NCBI GenBank assembly: GCA_029844215.1
Contig: CM056736.1
Coordinates: 54,745,562-54,809,561, forward strand
Direction of reading: 5' to 3'
Source of the DNA: Przewalskia tangutica
Taxonomy: Eukaryota; Streptophyta; Magnoliopsida; Solanales; Solanaceae
DNA length: 64,000 bases
In this document: positions 35,006 to 45,883 of the stretch, one piece after another
Layout of the letters: the number at the start of each line of letters is the position of its first letter
How positions within the stretch are numbered: the first letter of the stretch is position 1
The notes under the pieces: generated by a model
Databases searched by the model: none
Told to the model about the DNA's origin: nothing
The model's input: only the letters and a program-made list of their open reading frames with translations
Translations under genes and position numbers: made by a program

Positions 35006-35390
35006 ACCCCTGAATGTATACAAAACCTACAATGTCAGGGAGAACCGTACCGAAAATCAAGTCAAGCCTCCGGAGTAATGGAGCTTCTGACACCTGAGCA
35101 AAGATCCTAAGAATGAGGATCCACCACCTGCTTACCCTTACCTGCGGCATGAACGCAGCCCCCGAGGAAGGGGGTCAGTACACAACATACCAAGTATGTA
35201 AAACTGGAAAATACTGTAGTAATATCATAAGTCAAAAATAAGCTGGAATCATAGATAGAAATCAATTTCCTTGCACTGTGCCTTACTAACAATGATAGTA
35301 ACAAGTATAAATCTTATAGCATAAAAATAGGAGGCTCACGATCAAAACAGGGTACCTCGCCCGTAGTATCGTTAAGCAATCCTACTCCTG

Positions 35391-35600
35391 GGACTATTTC
35401 ACCCGCATGGGTCCTGTGGACCCGCATGAGGTCATCCGCCTCGTCATGGGACTATTTCACCCGCATGGGACTATTTCACCCGCATGGATCCTGTGGATCC
35501 GCATGAGTACCATCTCCGTACTCGCATGGGACTATTTCACCCGCATGGATCCTGTGGTCCGGATCCGCATGAGTGCAAGCGCCGCACTCGCATCATGGGT
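35391..35600 (-). repeat. Tandem repeat array 1, T1 LTR
   Basis: Repeated GGGACTATTTCACCCGCATG and GGATCCTGTGG units, arranged irregularly over about 210 bp. Occupies the place of the CCGCAT-rich zone in the other LTRs and shares its CCCGCATG core. Confidence 0.85.
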
Positions 35601-35671
35601 AGCAAATCCATGGCATAAATAATAACCCGGGGTTTACCCCGTAACAATATAAGTATATAACATAGCTCATC

Positions 35672-35810
35672 CGGCTATCATACATAACATAAGCACTACC
35701 GGCCTATCATATCATACATAAGCACTACCGACCTATCATATCACAACATAAGCACTACCGGCCTATCATAACATAAGCACTACCAGCTTATCATAACATA
35801 AGCAAGTTAA
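35672..35810 (-). repeat. Tandem repeat array 2, T1 LTR
   Basis: About five copies of a 25-33-bp unit with ACATAAGCACTACCGGCC and TATCAT. The single-copy counterpart in other LTRs is AACATAAGCACAA. Confidence 0.85.
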
Positions 35811-36183
35811 GAAATCCCCTAACTTCTTATTAACATTATTAATATATCCTCTCATTTTAGTATCCTAAGGCACTAACATGTCTTTTAATAGAAAATCCGG
35901 GAATTCAACCCAAGTACCATGTACTTCTAACTTTTTAAGAAATAACTCTTTTTATACAAAAATTCCAAGATACTAGCCACCATAGTATCAAGTTACGATT
36001 TCCTTTCAAAACAAGTCACATGTCCTTTTAGAAATATAATAGGCTTCTAAATCAAGTGACTTTATTTCCTTTAAAACCTTAGACAACCAATGCCTAAAAA
36101 TCAATTCACCTTTCTTAGTTTCAAATCCTTTACCCGTACTTGTTCTAATTAGAGTAAACCTTTCTTTGTGAACTTTTCAAAAA

Positions 36184-36220
36184 CTAATATAACCAACTTC
36201 CCATAAAGTCATTATATTAG
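36184..36220 (-). other. LTR hairpin 1, T1 version
   Basis: Arms CTAATATAA (36184-36192) and TTATATTAG (36212-36220), nine perfect pairs of different sequence from the other elements, around a 19-nt loop with the same CTTTATGGGAAGTT core. Confidence 0.78.
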
Positions 36221-37580
36221 CGCTATTTCTTTGTCAAATACATTCTCCCAAAATCCAAGGGACTTATACTTTTTAAAATGAAACAAGTACCAATATACTT
36301 TAAAACAAATGAAGGATATCAAATCTTGTACGTCTACCGTACTACATAGGTACAACTACTCATGCTCAAGAGATAGGAAAGTTCCACATACCTCTTCGGT
36401 TAATCCACTTGCTAAGTCCGAAATACCGCACGTAATATGTCAACCTATAATGACCATAATACGTTTATTAACCCCTAATTTCAATGTAGAAATTCCAAAT
36501 TCAAGTTACCAATTCCTAAGGAAAATTGGGCAGCATTTCCTTTGTTTCTACTCACTTTGCCACCTTTTCAAAGGCCGATTTTCAACACTCAAACGCCACA
36601 TTAAGGCCCAACATCCAAACCAACACAAAGGGGATTACACACCTAATCTTGGGTGTGTAAAATTCTGCACCATAAGTTATAATAATACACTTAACAATTC
36701 TAAAGTAGTTGGTAGGCTACAACATGCTCATAATATCTCTTTAGCCAAATCCTTCATACCCAAACCACATTTCTTGCATGCTGATGACTCTAATAGCATT
36801 ATTTACTACCACAATTTCTTTCTTCTTAACATGCAACACTAAAAACTAATAATAAAGGAAGAATCATTACCTTAGAGCTTTAGCCAAATTTATCCAACAA
36901 CTTGCTAGCTTCTATTCCAAGAACACCACCACAACAACCTTCACAAGCTAGCCACAAGCTTCCTTCTTGCCTTTTACTTTTCAGATTTTTCCTAAGGCTA
37001 GAATATCTCTTGGAGTTTTAGAGAGAAGGAGGAGCTTGAAATAATTAAGAGAGAAGGAGGAGCTTTGTCTAAGAGAGAGATGAAAGATGACCAAGTCTTT
37101 AAGACTTGGTCAATATAATGCATGCAAAATCAGATGGGGGGGGGGGGGAGACACTTGTCACCCTCACATGCCCTTTTTAAAAGAAAAGATTAGATTTTCC
37201 TAAGTTTTTCCGCCAGATTTCCCGCCTCGGCGCGCGCCTGCGATCGGCGCGCGGCTGCAACTCTGCGGACTCGGAACTTTAGCGCGGCCGATTCTGGCGC
37301 GCGACGCGATCCCGCCTTGGCGCGTGCCGAGGCCCACCGAGTTTTTACGATTTCGAGTCCTAACTCCTTTCGCACGGCCCCATACGCACGGCCCGAACCA
37401 CGGGGTATAACACGAATTCAAGATTAGGTTGACCGAAACTGTTAAGGGCAACTTCGTTCCAATCGAAGCTAACCTCTCTATTAACCCAATCATCTTCAAA
37501 ACATGTTATGACACCTGACCCCCTTCGTTCAGCTTACATTTTAAGAGGTCTCTCTATAGCTCGTACTCCATAGTCTGAGA

Positions 37581-37904
37581 CTATGAGTCATAGAGACTCT
37601 TCAGATGTTCCATCATCTCGTTAGGGCCCATATTTTCATGATGTCTTTGTAACACTTGAGTCATAGAAGATAACATGACACATTGTGCCGCAATAGCATC
37701 ATCAAGATATTTCTGATAGATTGCCTTGTCAAACAGGGCGTACGTTTCAGAATCTTCAGCAGAGACTGTAGGGAGTGTTATATCTAATACATACTCAATA
37801 TTTTCTAATCGCAACACCAAACACAATTTTTTTAACCAGTCAGGAAAATTGGCTCCATTCAGCTTGTTCGTTTCAACCAACATTTTAAGTGACTGATTCG
37901 ACAT
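37581..37904 (-). pseudogene. COP-1 gag N-terminal fragment
   Basis: 107 residues, starting MSNQSLKMLVETNKLNGANF, with LNGANFPDWLKKLCLVLRLE near residues 15-34. This is the typical opening of copia gag proteins (a UBN2/Retrotran_gag_2-type domain, tyrosine/tryptophan-rich start, later AAQCVMLSSM). It ends at a stop soon after HLKSLYDS. No zinc knuckle, protease or integrase follows before T1. Identification rests on my recognition of the family pattern. Confidence 0.75.
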
Positions 37905-38590
37905 TGTAACTGAAGAAAAGATAGACCTGAAATTAACATTCTAACATAATTTCTATTGAACACGTTCATTAACTAACTAACATGGTCTTTTGTTTAATTA
38001 GCTCTCACTATTTTAACATACTCTTTTACCCCATGAAAGAATACAGACTCATATCAAATACGATCATAATGGGCCAAGATCCAGACTCATGTTGTCTTCG
38101 TATTTGCTGAGGCTGATAACTTCAACAACATGATACGGCAGTCTCTAAACCAATTATAACCAATTTGAAACTCTTGGTTGACCGAATATTCTAAATAATA
38201 TGATCTGCGTTCCTCGGCTGTCCGACACTGGGCGCCAAGATAGCCTAGCAAGTCAACCCCGTTATGCGATTGCAATTATGTATCTAAGTGGGCTTTGCCT
38301 TCATCGAGCAAACACTGGGGTGTAAATACTCATGAAGATTTATCACCTACTACAACATTTATATGCATCTATAAAAGGGTATGAGTCCTTGTAGACTTGG
38401 AGAAAATGTTGGGGCATAAATACTCATCTCGCCGAAAAGGATTTTGCACCACAATCAATTATAACGGACGACGCGTTCATTTTAAATGAGACTTGTATTA
38501 AATTTTGGAGAACATTTTAATTCAGGGTTATATTCAAGATCAACTACTACATATTTCAAACATTACTCAAAGTATTTAAAACATGTATTT

Positions 38591-38720
38591 GGGCACCGCC
38601 AACCCAAACATGATTGCAAACTCTAAACTAATTTTGGGCGCCGCCTACCCATGTATGAATTGCAGACTCTAGACTAGTTTTGGGCGCCGCCTACCCAAGC
38701 ATGATTTGTGGACTCTAAAA
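38591..38720 (-). repeat. Three 45-46-bp tandem copies, COP-1 leader
   Basis: Units start at 38591, 38636 and 38682, each GGGC(A/G)CCGCC.ACCCA followed by GACTCTA-type text. Mutual identity is high by eye. Confidence 0.85.
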
Positions 38721-39476
38721 CTTGGTAAAGTAAATGACAATCATTTAGCACGTAAATGGTATACCAACATACTGTGTAATAACAATCATGGATTAAATTT
38801 CGAAAATTGAGATTTTAAATTTTTGGACGTCAGGCGCCGCGACACTCCACCATGGAGCCGCGACGCTCCTCCAAGGAGCCGCAACGCTGAACAAGCAGAA
38901 ACTTTTGGTTTCTGTTTCTGTGAATTAGGGTCGCGGCGCTTCAGTTCCAGTAAGCTCCGAATTTTAAACGAAGGTTTTAATCACGACCTCGGATAATTAC
39001 CGTGACCGGTGTTGTGGTGCTACGACATGGAGATGCGACGCCACTGTGAAACCCTAGCCGGCACCTATAATAGGGTCGTGGCACCGACATCCTTTTCAGA
39101 GCGGTTTCCGTGCTAATTTTCTAAAAATCGTCCAACCCCTAAATCTAATTTAGGGTTTAGATTACGGGTCCTTTACTACCACCCACCATTATCAATAATG
39201 CATATGTCGACCATCATCCATTCCTACACGTTATTCGCTGTGCACTATGTTCGCAATGAACCGGTTTCTGCACAAGGCTCAGTTCGTGCTAAAACAGAAT
39301 GACTTCCTCGATTTAGCGTAATTGATAATTTAGGGTGATTACAAAGGTTAATCGTTCAGTCAAAGTATGCCAGATTTCAAGTAGCCTTGTTTTAATTCAG
39401 ATTAAAATTAATTTTACGTTTAATCCACATTATTATGTCTTTCAATTGTTACGTAACCATTGAACCAGTCTGAACT

Positions 39477-39487
39477 CTGATACCACT
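39477..39487 (-). other. COP-1 primer-binding site
   Basis: TGGTATCAGAG on the minus strand, seven bases from the LTR terminus TGTTGGGTC. Confidence 0.82.
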
Positions 39488-39493
39488 GGGTTT

Positions 39494-41080
39494 TGTTGGG
39501 TCTAAAACACACAAGTAAGGCACGATAGAAGTTTAAAATTTTGTTAATTTACTTGCCCCAACAAAGTCGTCTGGTATGATTACGTTACAATTGAAACCTG
39601 TAAAGATATGAAATATAAACTTACAGTTGATATTTTTTGAATCTCTACTAAAGGGAGCGCATGCAATTGTCCTTACGACTGCAAGCCTTCGCTACGGTAT
39701 ATTCCTCTGTCAGAAAAGCCAGTAAATCTTAGTAGAGGTTTGAGAGAATTTTAATAGCTGAACTCTGAGTTCAGAAAGTAAGAATTAAGTGTAAATTCTG
39801 TCTTAATTTTGTGTTAATTCGGTAACCTGAATTATGATGTTAAGTGCTGAATATATAAGGGAGATTAGGATACATATCAGACTGAGATTATGCTTAAAAA
39901 CTTTATCCAAATCCGAGTTGGGTGGGCCATCGTCGTACCAGTACGCGGCTCACTGACCTCTGGCATACTGCCCCTTTATTTTAAAGTTTCAGCACGTTTT
40001 GATTTTAATTAAATCCAAAATCTAATTTTGACTTAATTAAATAATTTCCATCAAATGAAAATTATCCCATAATTTATTTTGGTTAAAATATCTCGATTTC
40101 TAAATCGAATATTTTATACTCTCTCAATATACCCTTAGACCGAAAAGATAATCGACTTAGTGTGACCCTTTAGGAATTCACACATGGAAACTTAATCAAA
40201 TTAATGTTCACACAAAACTCCTAGATTGTGCCATATGATGAAATCAATATGTGAAGTACGTTTACAAGACTCTTAGTAAACACAACCTCTATGTGAGATG
40301 ATAAATTCCTTTCATTCGCAACACACTCGATCAAGCTTAGGATTTGCCAAGTGTCTATCCAAATGGCTTGATCACTTTATCTCATCTATATTAGTCGATA
40401 ACTAGATCATATCTCAAATATGTCTCTTGCATTGGCCAATGACTTGGTCAACCTAATATCACTAAGAAGTTGAGTGTTCTCTTGAATATCTAATCGAGGA
40501 ATGAATCATATTATTGGCTCAACTACCACCTTAGTCTGTATTACAATGTACCCAATTCAAGCCACGTCTTATCCTATAAGGAATTTAAGCTTAGGACAGG
40601 ATCAAAGTACATCACTCTACAAACCAGGTGCGTATTGACCTCAAGTCAAAAGACCTCTATCTCCCACATGCTGATAATACTCTAGACATGTATAACAAAT
40701 AGTTTATCAGCAGGGCATGCACATGTGTCCATCACTAGCAATCATTACTAGTAGTAAGTGAGACATACTATATTCTCTAAGAATGTGATGCAGACCACAT
40801 GTCGACTTATAATATATCATTGATATCTCATTCTCAATGATCATCAGTCGAGGCTACTTTAAGAACTATGTTATATCATTACTGTCTCACCCTATCAATG
40901 ACAACGTAAGATCAAGGGATGCACATTAGTGAATGATATAAACAATCAAATAATAATTCAGTAATTGTAAATGCCATAAATATATTAATTTCATTAATAA
41001 TATGAATGTGTTCAAGTACATGTGACCCTAAAATGATTGTCTATAGGACATATATACTTTGACTGAATACACTACAACCA
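39494..41080 (-). repeat. COP-1 5' LTR (right end approximate)
   Basis: The left end TGTTGGGTCTAAAAC is the complement of an LTR 3' end next to the primer site. The body is AT-rich and non-coding. The right boundary is uncertain: a possible TGTAGTGTATTC start on the minus strand at about 41077 is the best I see. 41081-41269 is AT-rich flank with no feature I can support. Confidence 0.6.
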
Positions 41081-41269
41081 AATGTGATGAACAGATGCAG
41101 GGAAAGTCAAGGATCTATCTAAATGCCAATTAATCAAATAGGGAAAACGTTTAAGTAATTCTGGAATATTTTCAGGAAATTATTCGAATAATATTTAATT
41201 TGAACGGCCGACAACCCATTTAAATTAATAGGCACAATTAAGATCTTGTGTTGGATAAGGAGGATAAAG

Positions 41270-41690
41270 TGTTGGGTCATTTAAAAATGAATTAGGGCTA
41301 ATGGGTTGAGTTGTGAATAGATTTGTGTAAAAGATATAGGATGATATTTTGGTTAGTTGAGATATTTGTTGTTAGTTAGTTGAGATATTTGTTATAGTTA
41401 GTTGGAACTAACTAATTGTAATTAGACATGTGATAGAATGTATAGATGATTCTAGATTGGGGGAATGTACATGTATAAATACATAGTATATGTACAAACT
41501 TGAATAATAAGAAATCATTCTTTCCTTCTATGTCCATCTCTCACTTTCTTTTCTCTCACACGATCACCCACATTTATCTTCTTCTTTTCTCTCATTCTTC
41601 TTCCTCTGCCTTCACGCTAGTCGAGAACTGTCCACATTTGTTAGCTACGATCTACAGCAAGTGTTCCTCAATGGAACAGTAAATTCTTCA
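41270..41690 (+). repeat. COP-2 5' LTR
   Basis: About 421 bp from TGTTGGGTC to TTCTTCA, ending exactly at the primer site. Short LTRs of this size are common in copia elements. TATAAATA is at 41474-41481. Confidence 0.78.
41474..41481 (+). promoter_or_regulatory. TATA box, COP-2 LTR
   Basis: TATAAATA about 205 bp into the LTR and 210 bp before its end. Confidence 0.65.
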
Positions 41691-41702
41691 TGGTATCAGA
41701 GC
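41691..41702 (+). other. COP-2 primer-binding site
   Basis: TGGTATCAGAGC immediately after the LTR. Confidence 0.9.
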
Positions 41703-41919
41703 TGCGGTGTGATTGTTGAAGATCGAGGGAGTTTCTCAATATGCAAGAAGAAATTCAAGGGATTTGAACAATCTATTAAAGAATTAGAGATGATCGAGAG
41801 AGTCTAATTCACATGCAAGAAGAAATTCAAAGATCTAAGGTGTTTTGGTAAATCTTGACATTCCTGCAATAGTAGATCTTTTAAAATCAGATTCAAATCT
41901 TTAATTGAAATCTATAGTA

Positions 41920-42830
41920 ATGGAGAACACTGGTGAGGGAGCATCAACTAGTATAACTATAGATCACAATCATCCACTACACTTGTTTCCTTCAGATGCA
42001 CCGGGATCTCTGTCGGTAGGTGTTATATTGACATGTATGGATAACTATACCTTATGGAGTAGAGCAATGAGATTGGCTTTGCTAGGTAAAAATAAAATAG
42101 AATTTGTTGATGGAATTGTGAAGATGGAGGATTTTCAAGGTGACTTGATTGGGCTATGGGATAGGTGTAATGTCATTGTAGTCTCATGGCTCATGGCAAA
42201 TGTGAATAAAAGTCTGTTGAGTGGAATGTTGTTCAATTATAATTCTCACATAATCTGGGAAGAATTGAAAGAAAGGTTCGATAAAGTCAATAGCTCTAGA
42301 GATTTTCAATTGCATAAGGAGATATTCACTATGAAACAAGGAAATTAGTCTGTCTCAGTGTATTATTCTAGGTTGAAGGATCTTTGGGATGAATATGACT
42401 CCATTGTCCCACCTCCTTCATGTTGTCCAAAGGCAGTAGAGTTTGCAAGACATTTACAGTATCAGAAGATGTTGCAATTATTAATGGGACTAGCCAAGTA
42501 AGGAGTCAAATAATAATGATGCAGCAGGTTCTAAGTTTAAATCAGGTTTATGCACTGATTAATCAAGAAGAGAGCCAAAGAATTGTTGCAGGGAGTAGCA
42601 GAATGTTACAGGATACATCAGAGACAGTTGCATTCTTCACATCCAGGAATGGAAATGGTAAAGGGGGAAATTCAAGAGGAAAGCAGAAGAAGTCTTTCAA
42701 TCCCAATGCTTACTGTGATTTATGTCACATAAAAAGCCATTTCAAGCTTGATTGCTTCAAGTTAATGAAATGCGATTATTGCCACAAAACTGGCCATGTA
42801 CAAGATGACTGTTATAGGCTTATTATTACA
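41920..42830 (+). pseudogene. COP-2 gag
   Basis: Copia gag. The first ATG in frame is near 41920 (MENTGEGAST). The core follows: HLFPSDAPG, NYTLWSRAMRLALLGKNK, then WLMANVNKSLLSGM and WEELKERFDKVNSSRDFQLH. A TAG at 42346-42348 interrupts, and the same frame then continues (YYSRLKDLWDEYDS) until a frameshift near 42430. 42480-42835 has the C-terminal half with two adjacent zinc knuckles, CDLCHIKSHFKLDC and CDYCHKTGHVQDDC, both perfect C-x2-C-x4-H-x4-C. No protease or later domain follows, because GYP-1 sequence begins near 42831. Confidence 0.86.
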
Positions 42831-44650
42831 CCCTGTAATATCAGGGCTACTAATCGAGAACATAATTAAGGAAGCTGAAGAGGCCTAAGGCTGGTCTCTT
42901 TCCTCTCGTACCATGCCTGTTGAAAGTTCCTTGCCTTTTCAAAACGGACGATGAGATCAGTCGCAGGCCAATGAACATATCTAAATCGACATCAAATTAA
43001 AGATTTGAATTTTGGAAAGAAAGACTTATTACATTTTCTTAAGGAAATTTTCGGGAAAAAATGTGACGACGGAAAAATTATTAACTGGAGTTTAATAATT
43101 CTAATTTGATTTGTATGATTAGTATGATTAGTAATGAATTGAGAAGTATCAGAATTAATAATATGAGGCCCGCTGAAAATTTCACAATTTTGCGGGGCCC
43201 TTCAATTTTAAGATATTTTGGACAAATATCTAGATATTTATTAAAAAGGAAATTTTGGCCAATAGGAGGGTGATATGTGTCTCTCATCCACTTGTCCACT
43301 TGTGTTGAAAGTGGAAAAATATCTATATAGAGAAAGAGATGAAAGACTTAGCCATTTTTCACATTTTCATCTTCCAAACTTTTCTCTTCTCTCTCCCTTA
43401 GCTCTAAATTTAGAAAATTCCCAGAACAAGAAGTGATTATTATCCAAGATTAAGAACCTTAATCAAGTCTTAAACCAAGTTAACTCTCCAAGAACCAAAA
43501 ACCTTGGGTTGGCCGAAAATGGTGATGGAAACCCTAGCTTGTTCATCGACTTTTTGGAGGTAAAACGTGAAGGTAAGTTGGTTATAAGGTTGTATTGGAT
43601 GCATGGAAGTGATTGGAACTTGAAGAGTAGGAGCTAAGACTAACCTAATGACCGACTTTTACGCGGACTATTTTGGATGACTTTGAGGTAAGATTTCTTC
43701 ATCCTCTTGATGTAATTAGATATTACATGTTGTAGTAATGTATATATGATATTGTGCTAAAATTAATGAAGATTAAAAAATGTTTGAACCATTTTAGTGT
43801 TGGGCCGAGAATGGGCAGTTTTGGTCCCTTTGGATTTCGTTGGTTATTTTTGTTGTTATCTTCACCTATTACATGATAAAATGGAGTAATATGGTTGTTG
43901 ATAAGTTGATATGTCATATATAGAGGTGTTGGAACTTGAATTTAAATAAAATGGATTAAGGAAAGAGTTATCGTATTGTAGTTGTTGGCCGTGGAATCTA
44001 TAAAACTGTTGGATATTATCGTGCAGTTTTTATAGATTGTTTTGTGGCGTTATTAACCTGGAATTTCAGTGGAAATTATGTATGTTTAATGTGGTAAATT
44101 CCTAATAAAATTCCTAAGAGATTAAGGGTATAAAAAGTGTTAAAAGACTTCACATTTTACCCTTGTTGTTGTCGGATTTGGACTAATTTTGTAGACTGTT
44201 TTACATGGATTAAGGGGCTGAATTTTACACGTCAAGTAGGCGTGTAATCCCCTTTGATTAACTGTTGGTTGTGCCCTTAATTGTGGCTTGTTTGTTGTTG
44301 AATTTGGGCCTTGGAAAAGGTGGAAAAGTACGTATAAACGTGGGAAGTGATGCCCAAATTTTCATAGAATAAGAGGACTTTTACTTAGTATTAACCTACT
44401 CTAGTAACCTTGAAGTTGATAGAAATGTTATTGTATTTATAGGTTGAAGTACCTAATCGGGACGTATTCTACCTGTCGTGTTGGTTAGTCGTCAATGAGG
44501 TATGTGAACCTCTTCCCTCTCTATTTTGGCATGTTCTCCGTGTGAACCATAACTGTGGTATTGTTTCAATAGTTATTCTACTCTTAGAAGTTAAGAAGTA
44601 TTCTTGTTATTGATTCTATGCTAAAGGCATGTCTAAATTATTCCTAAGTC

Positions 44651-44681
44651 CTTACCAAGTCTTATGGGAGATGTTGGTAAG
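44651..44681 (+). other. LTR hairpin 1, GYP-1 version
   Basis: Arms CTTACCAA (44651-44658) and TTGGTAAG (44674-44681), loop GTCTTATGGGAGATG. Counting six stem pairs, the loop is again 19 nt and the TTATGGGA core is retained. Confidence 0.68.
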
Positions 44682-45262
44682 AGTTTTTAGTAAAAATTGG
44701 GTCGAGTTGATTTTGCTAGTTACAGCACTAATGAGAAAATGTATCGAACAAGCCATTGCATCGTTAATGAAAAAGTAATCGACAATCTATTATATTGAAA
44801 TGAGTAGAATTTTCCATCTGCATAGAAGCTAAGATATAACCAGTTCGTTTTACACTTTCTAGGTTCACAACTGATTAGATAAGATCATTATTAATACATA
44901 ACCTACTAATGGCTCATAAAATGGATTAATTTGCCAATTTGGATCAGTTATCACCATGCAAATGTTTCCATAATGTTAGCCAGATGAGCGAGACGAATTA
45001 GATTATCGAGTTGGTACAAACGACGAGTGGATCCTATACTTGACTTGGTCTTTATAAACTGAGTGAATCCTAATCCTTAGTGATATTTTCCCTTGATAGT
45101 ACTTTGGGTTTTATAAAAGGAAAGTTGTTTACCTATTCGTTTGATAATGCCTTGAGTTTTTCTAATAAGATAGTTCATTTTAATTGTGCTAATGAGAGTC
45201 AAAGATGATTTAAATTGTACATAGTTTCTTGTGATAGCTATAGTGTACAGTCCTTTATATTC

Positions 45263-45420
45263 ACACCGAGTCCCAGAATGAGCCAGAACATGTCGTACCT
45301 TATTTGACTTATAGCACATTACACCGAGTCCCAGAATGGGCCGGAACATGTCGTACCTTATTTGACTTATAGCACATTACACTGAGTCCCAGAATGGGCC
45401 GGGACATGTCGTACCTTGCA
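45263..45420 (+). repeat. 58-bp tandem repeat, GYP-1
   Basis: Units start at 45263, 45321 and 45379 with an exact period of 58. Each contains GAGTCCCAGAATG and GGAACATGTCGTACCTT. The third is partial. Confidence 0.9.
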
Positions 45421-45435
45421 CTTATAGCTGAACTG

Positions 45436-45883
45436 AACTGAACCTTGAACCATGTGCAAGATCGCTGGTTTTATCTCAAAATTATTGGCTTCCACAGCTG
45501 AAAGCCTGATGCAAGTCTACACCCCTGTAATAGTTGGCAATACATAGTCCCTTAAGCTCCTCTCTACAGGATGCGGGACTTGTACCATGACAGGCGGTAA
45601 CTCATCATTCACCTCGTTGTTGTTTCGCTGATTTTCCATTGCTAAAGAATCAGCCAGTCTTTTATCCTTCTTGTTCTGTCTGCACAATCTTTCAATTTCA
45701 GGGTTCAAAGGGACATGAGTGTCTGATCCTCTCCTACTTCGCATAAACAAGTTTCCTGAAATCGATAAAAAACAATACAACAAATCAAGGCAGATGTGTT
45801 CTAACATAAAGACCAAATTAGAAATAAGACTAGATAATTCGATATTGATAATACGCCAGTCCCCGACAACTGCGCCAAAAACT
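45436..45883 (-). pseudogene. ATH-1 gag start and leader
   Basis: The minus-strand sequence after the primer-site region encodes a short basic stretch, then HPVERSLRDYVLPTITGV, a stop (TAG), and TCIRLSAVEANNFEIKPAIL. This series (RTLRDY..LP, then ..EANNFEIKPA) is characteristic of the start of Athila/Tat-type gag. The stop sits where relatives usually have a glutamine, so CAG has probably become TAG. The rest of gag and pol is absent. Confidence 0.72.
45854..45883 (-). other. ATH-1 primer-site region
   Basis: On the minus strand TTTGGCGCAGTTGTCGGGGA, close to the TGGCGCCGTTGCCGGGGA used by Athila-type elements (tRNA-Asp complement), just inside the LTR. Confidence 0.7.

Larger units (their letters stand above)
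34422..37412 (-). mobile_element. T1, upstream part (gag start, leader, 5' LTR)
   Basis: Holds the T1 gag N-terminus (34422-34537), leader, intact primer site and full 5' LTR. The outer end TATAACA (37408-37412) is followed by CGAAT, the likely target duplication, whose partner lies beyond the left edge. The flank to the right is COP-1. Confidence 0.88.
34748..37412 (-). repeat. T1 5' LTR
   Basis: 2,665 bp, a separate LTR subfamily: same ends as the others but a different body with two tandem arrays (35391-35600 and 35672-35810), its own version of hairpin 1 (36184-36220) and a GC-rich segment near the LTR start (37220-37335). No TATTTATA of the T2/T3 kind is obvious. The plus-strand open stretch at 36309-36842 lies antisense in the LTR and I do not treat it as a gene. 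Confidence 0.92.
37413..39493 (-). mobile_element. COP-1, Ty1/copia-like element: gag fragment and leader
   Basis: Minus-strand copia-type element cut by T1 on its left. It holds a gag fragment (37581-37904) and a long leader of about 1.6 kb, which is unusual for copia and could contain another insertion. The leader includes a small tandem repeat (38591-38720) and a GC-rich stretch (38830-38940). The primer site TGGTATCAGAG is near 39477-39487. 37413-37580 appears to be further coding sequence in another frame. Nothing else is recognisable in 38300-39470. Confidence 0.75.
42831..45435 (+). repeat. GYP-1, diverged gypsy-type LTR
   Basis: No coding domain. Structure mirrors the Tekay-type LTRs on the plus strand: a TACACCCTGTAATATCAGGG start, a TTTTGGCCAATAGGAGGGTGA segment (43253-43274), CCTCTCTCTTAGC-type leader text, then hairpin 1 with a different stem (44651-44681), and tandem repeats near the end (45263-45420). 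It adjoins ATH-1 at about 45435 without a visible LTR end, so it is truncated. It could be a solo or partial LTR of a relative of T1. Confidence 0.6.

Noticed and set aside
36309..36842. 177-codon plus-strand open frame
   Set aside because: Lies antisense within the T1 LTR across the region following hairpin 1. No recognisable domain, and no expectation of coding in an LTR.
41691..41702. tRNA-like match TGGTATCAGAGC (also in the Tekay elements)
   Set aside because: Only the primer-binding complement of initiator-Met tRNA. No cloverleaf or tRNA gene surrounds it.
42838..43600. Possible host gene with 5' UTR-like CT-rich text near 43360-43500
   Set aside because: The same CT-rich stretch and downstream layout occur in the Tekay LTRs. 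No open frame or splice pattern supports a gene.
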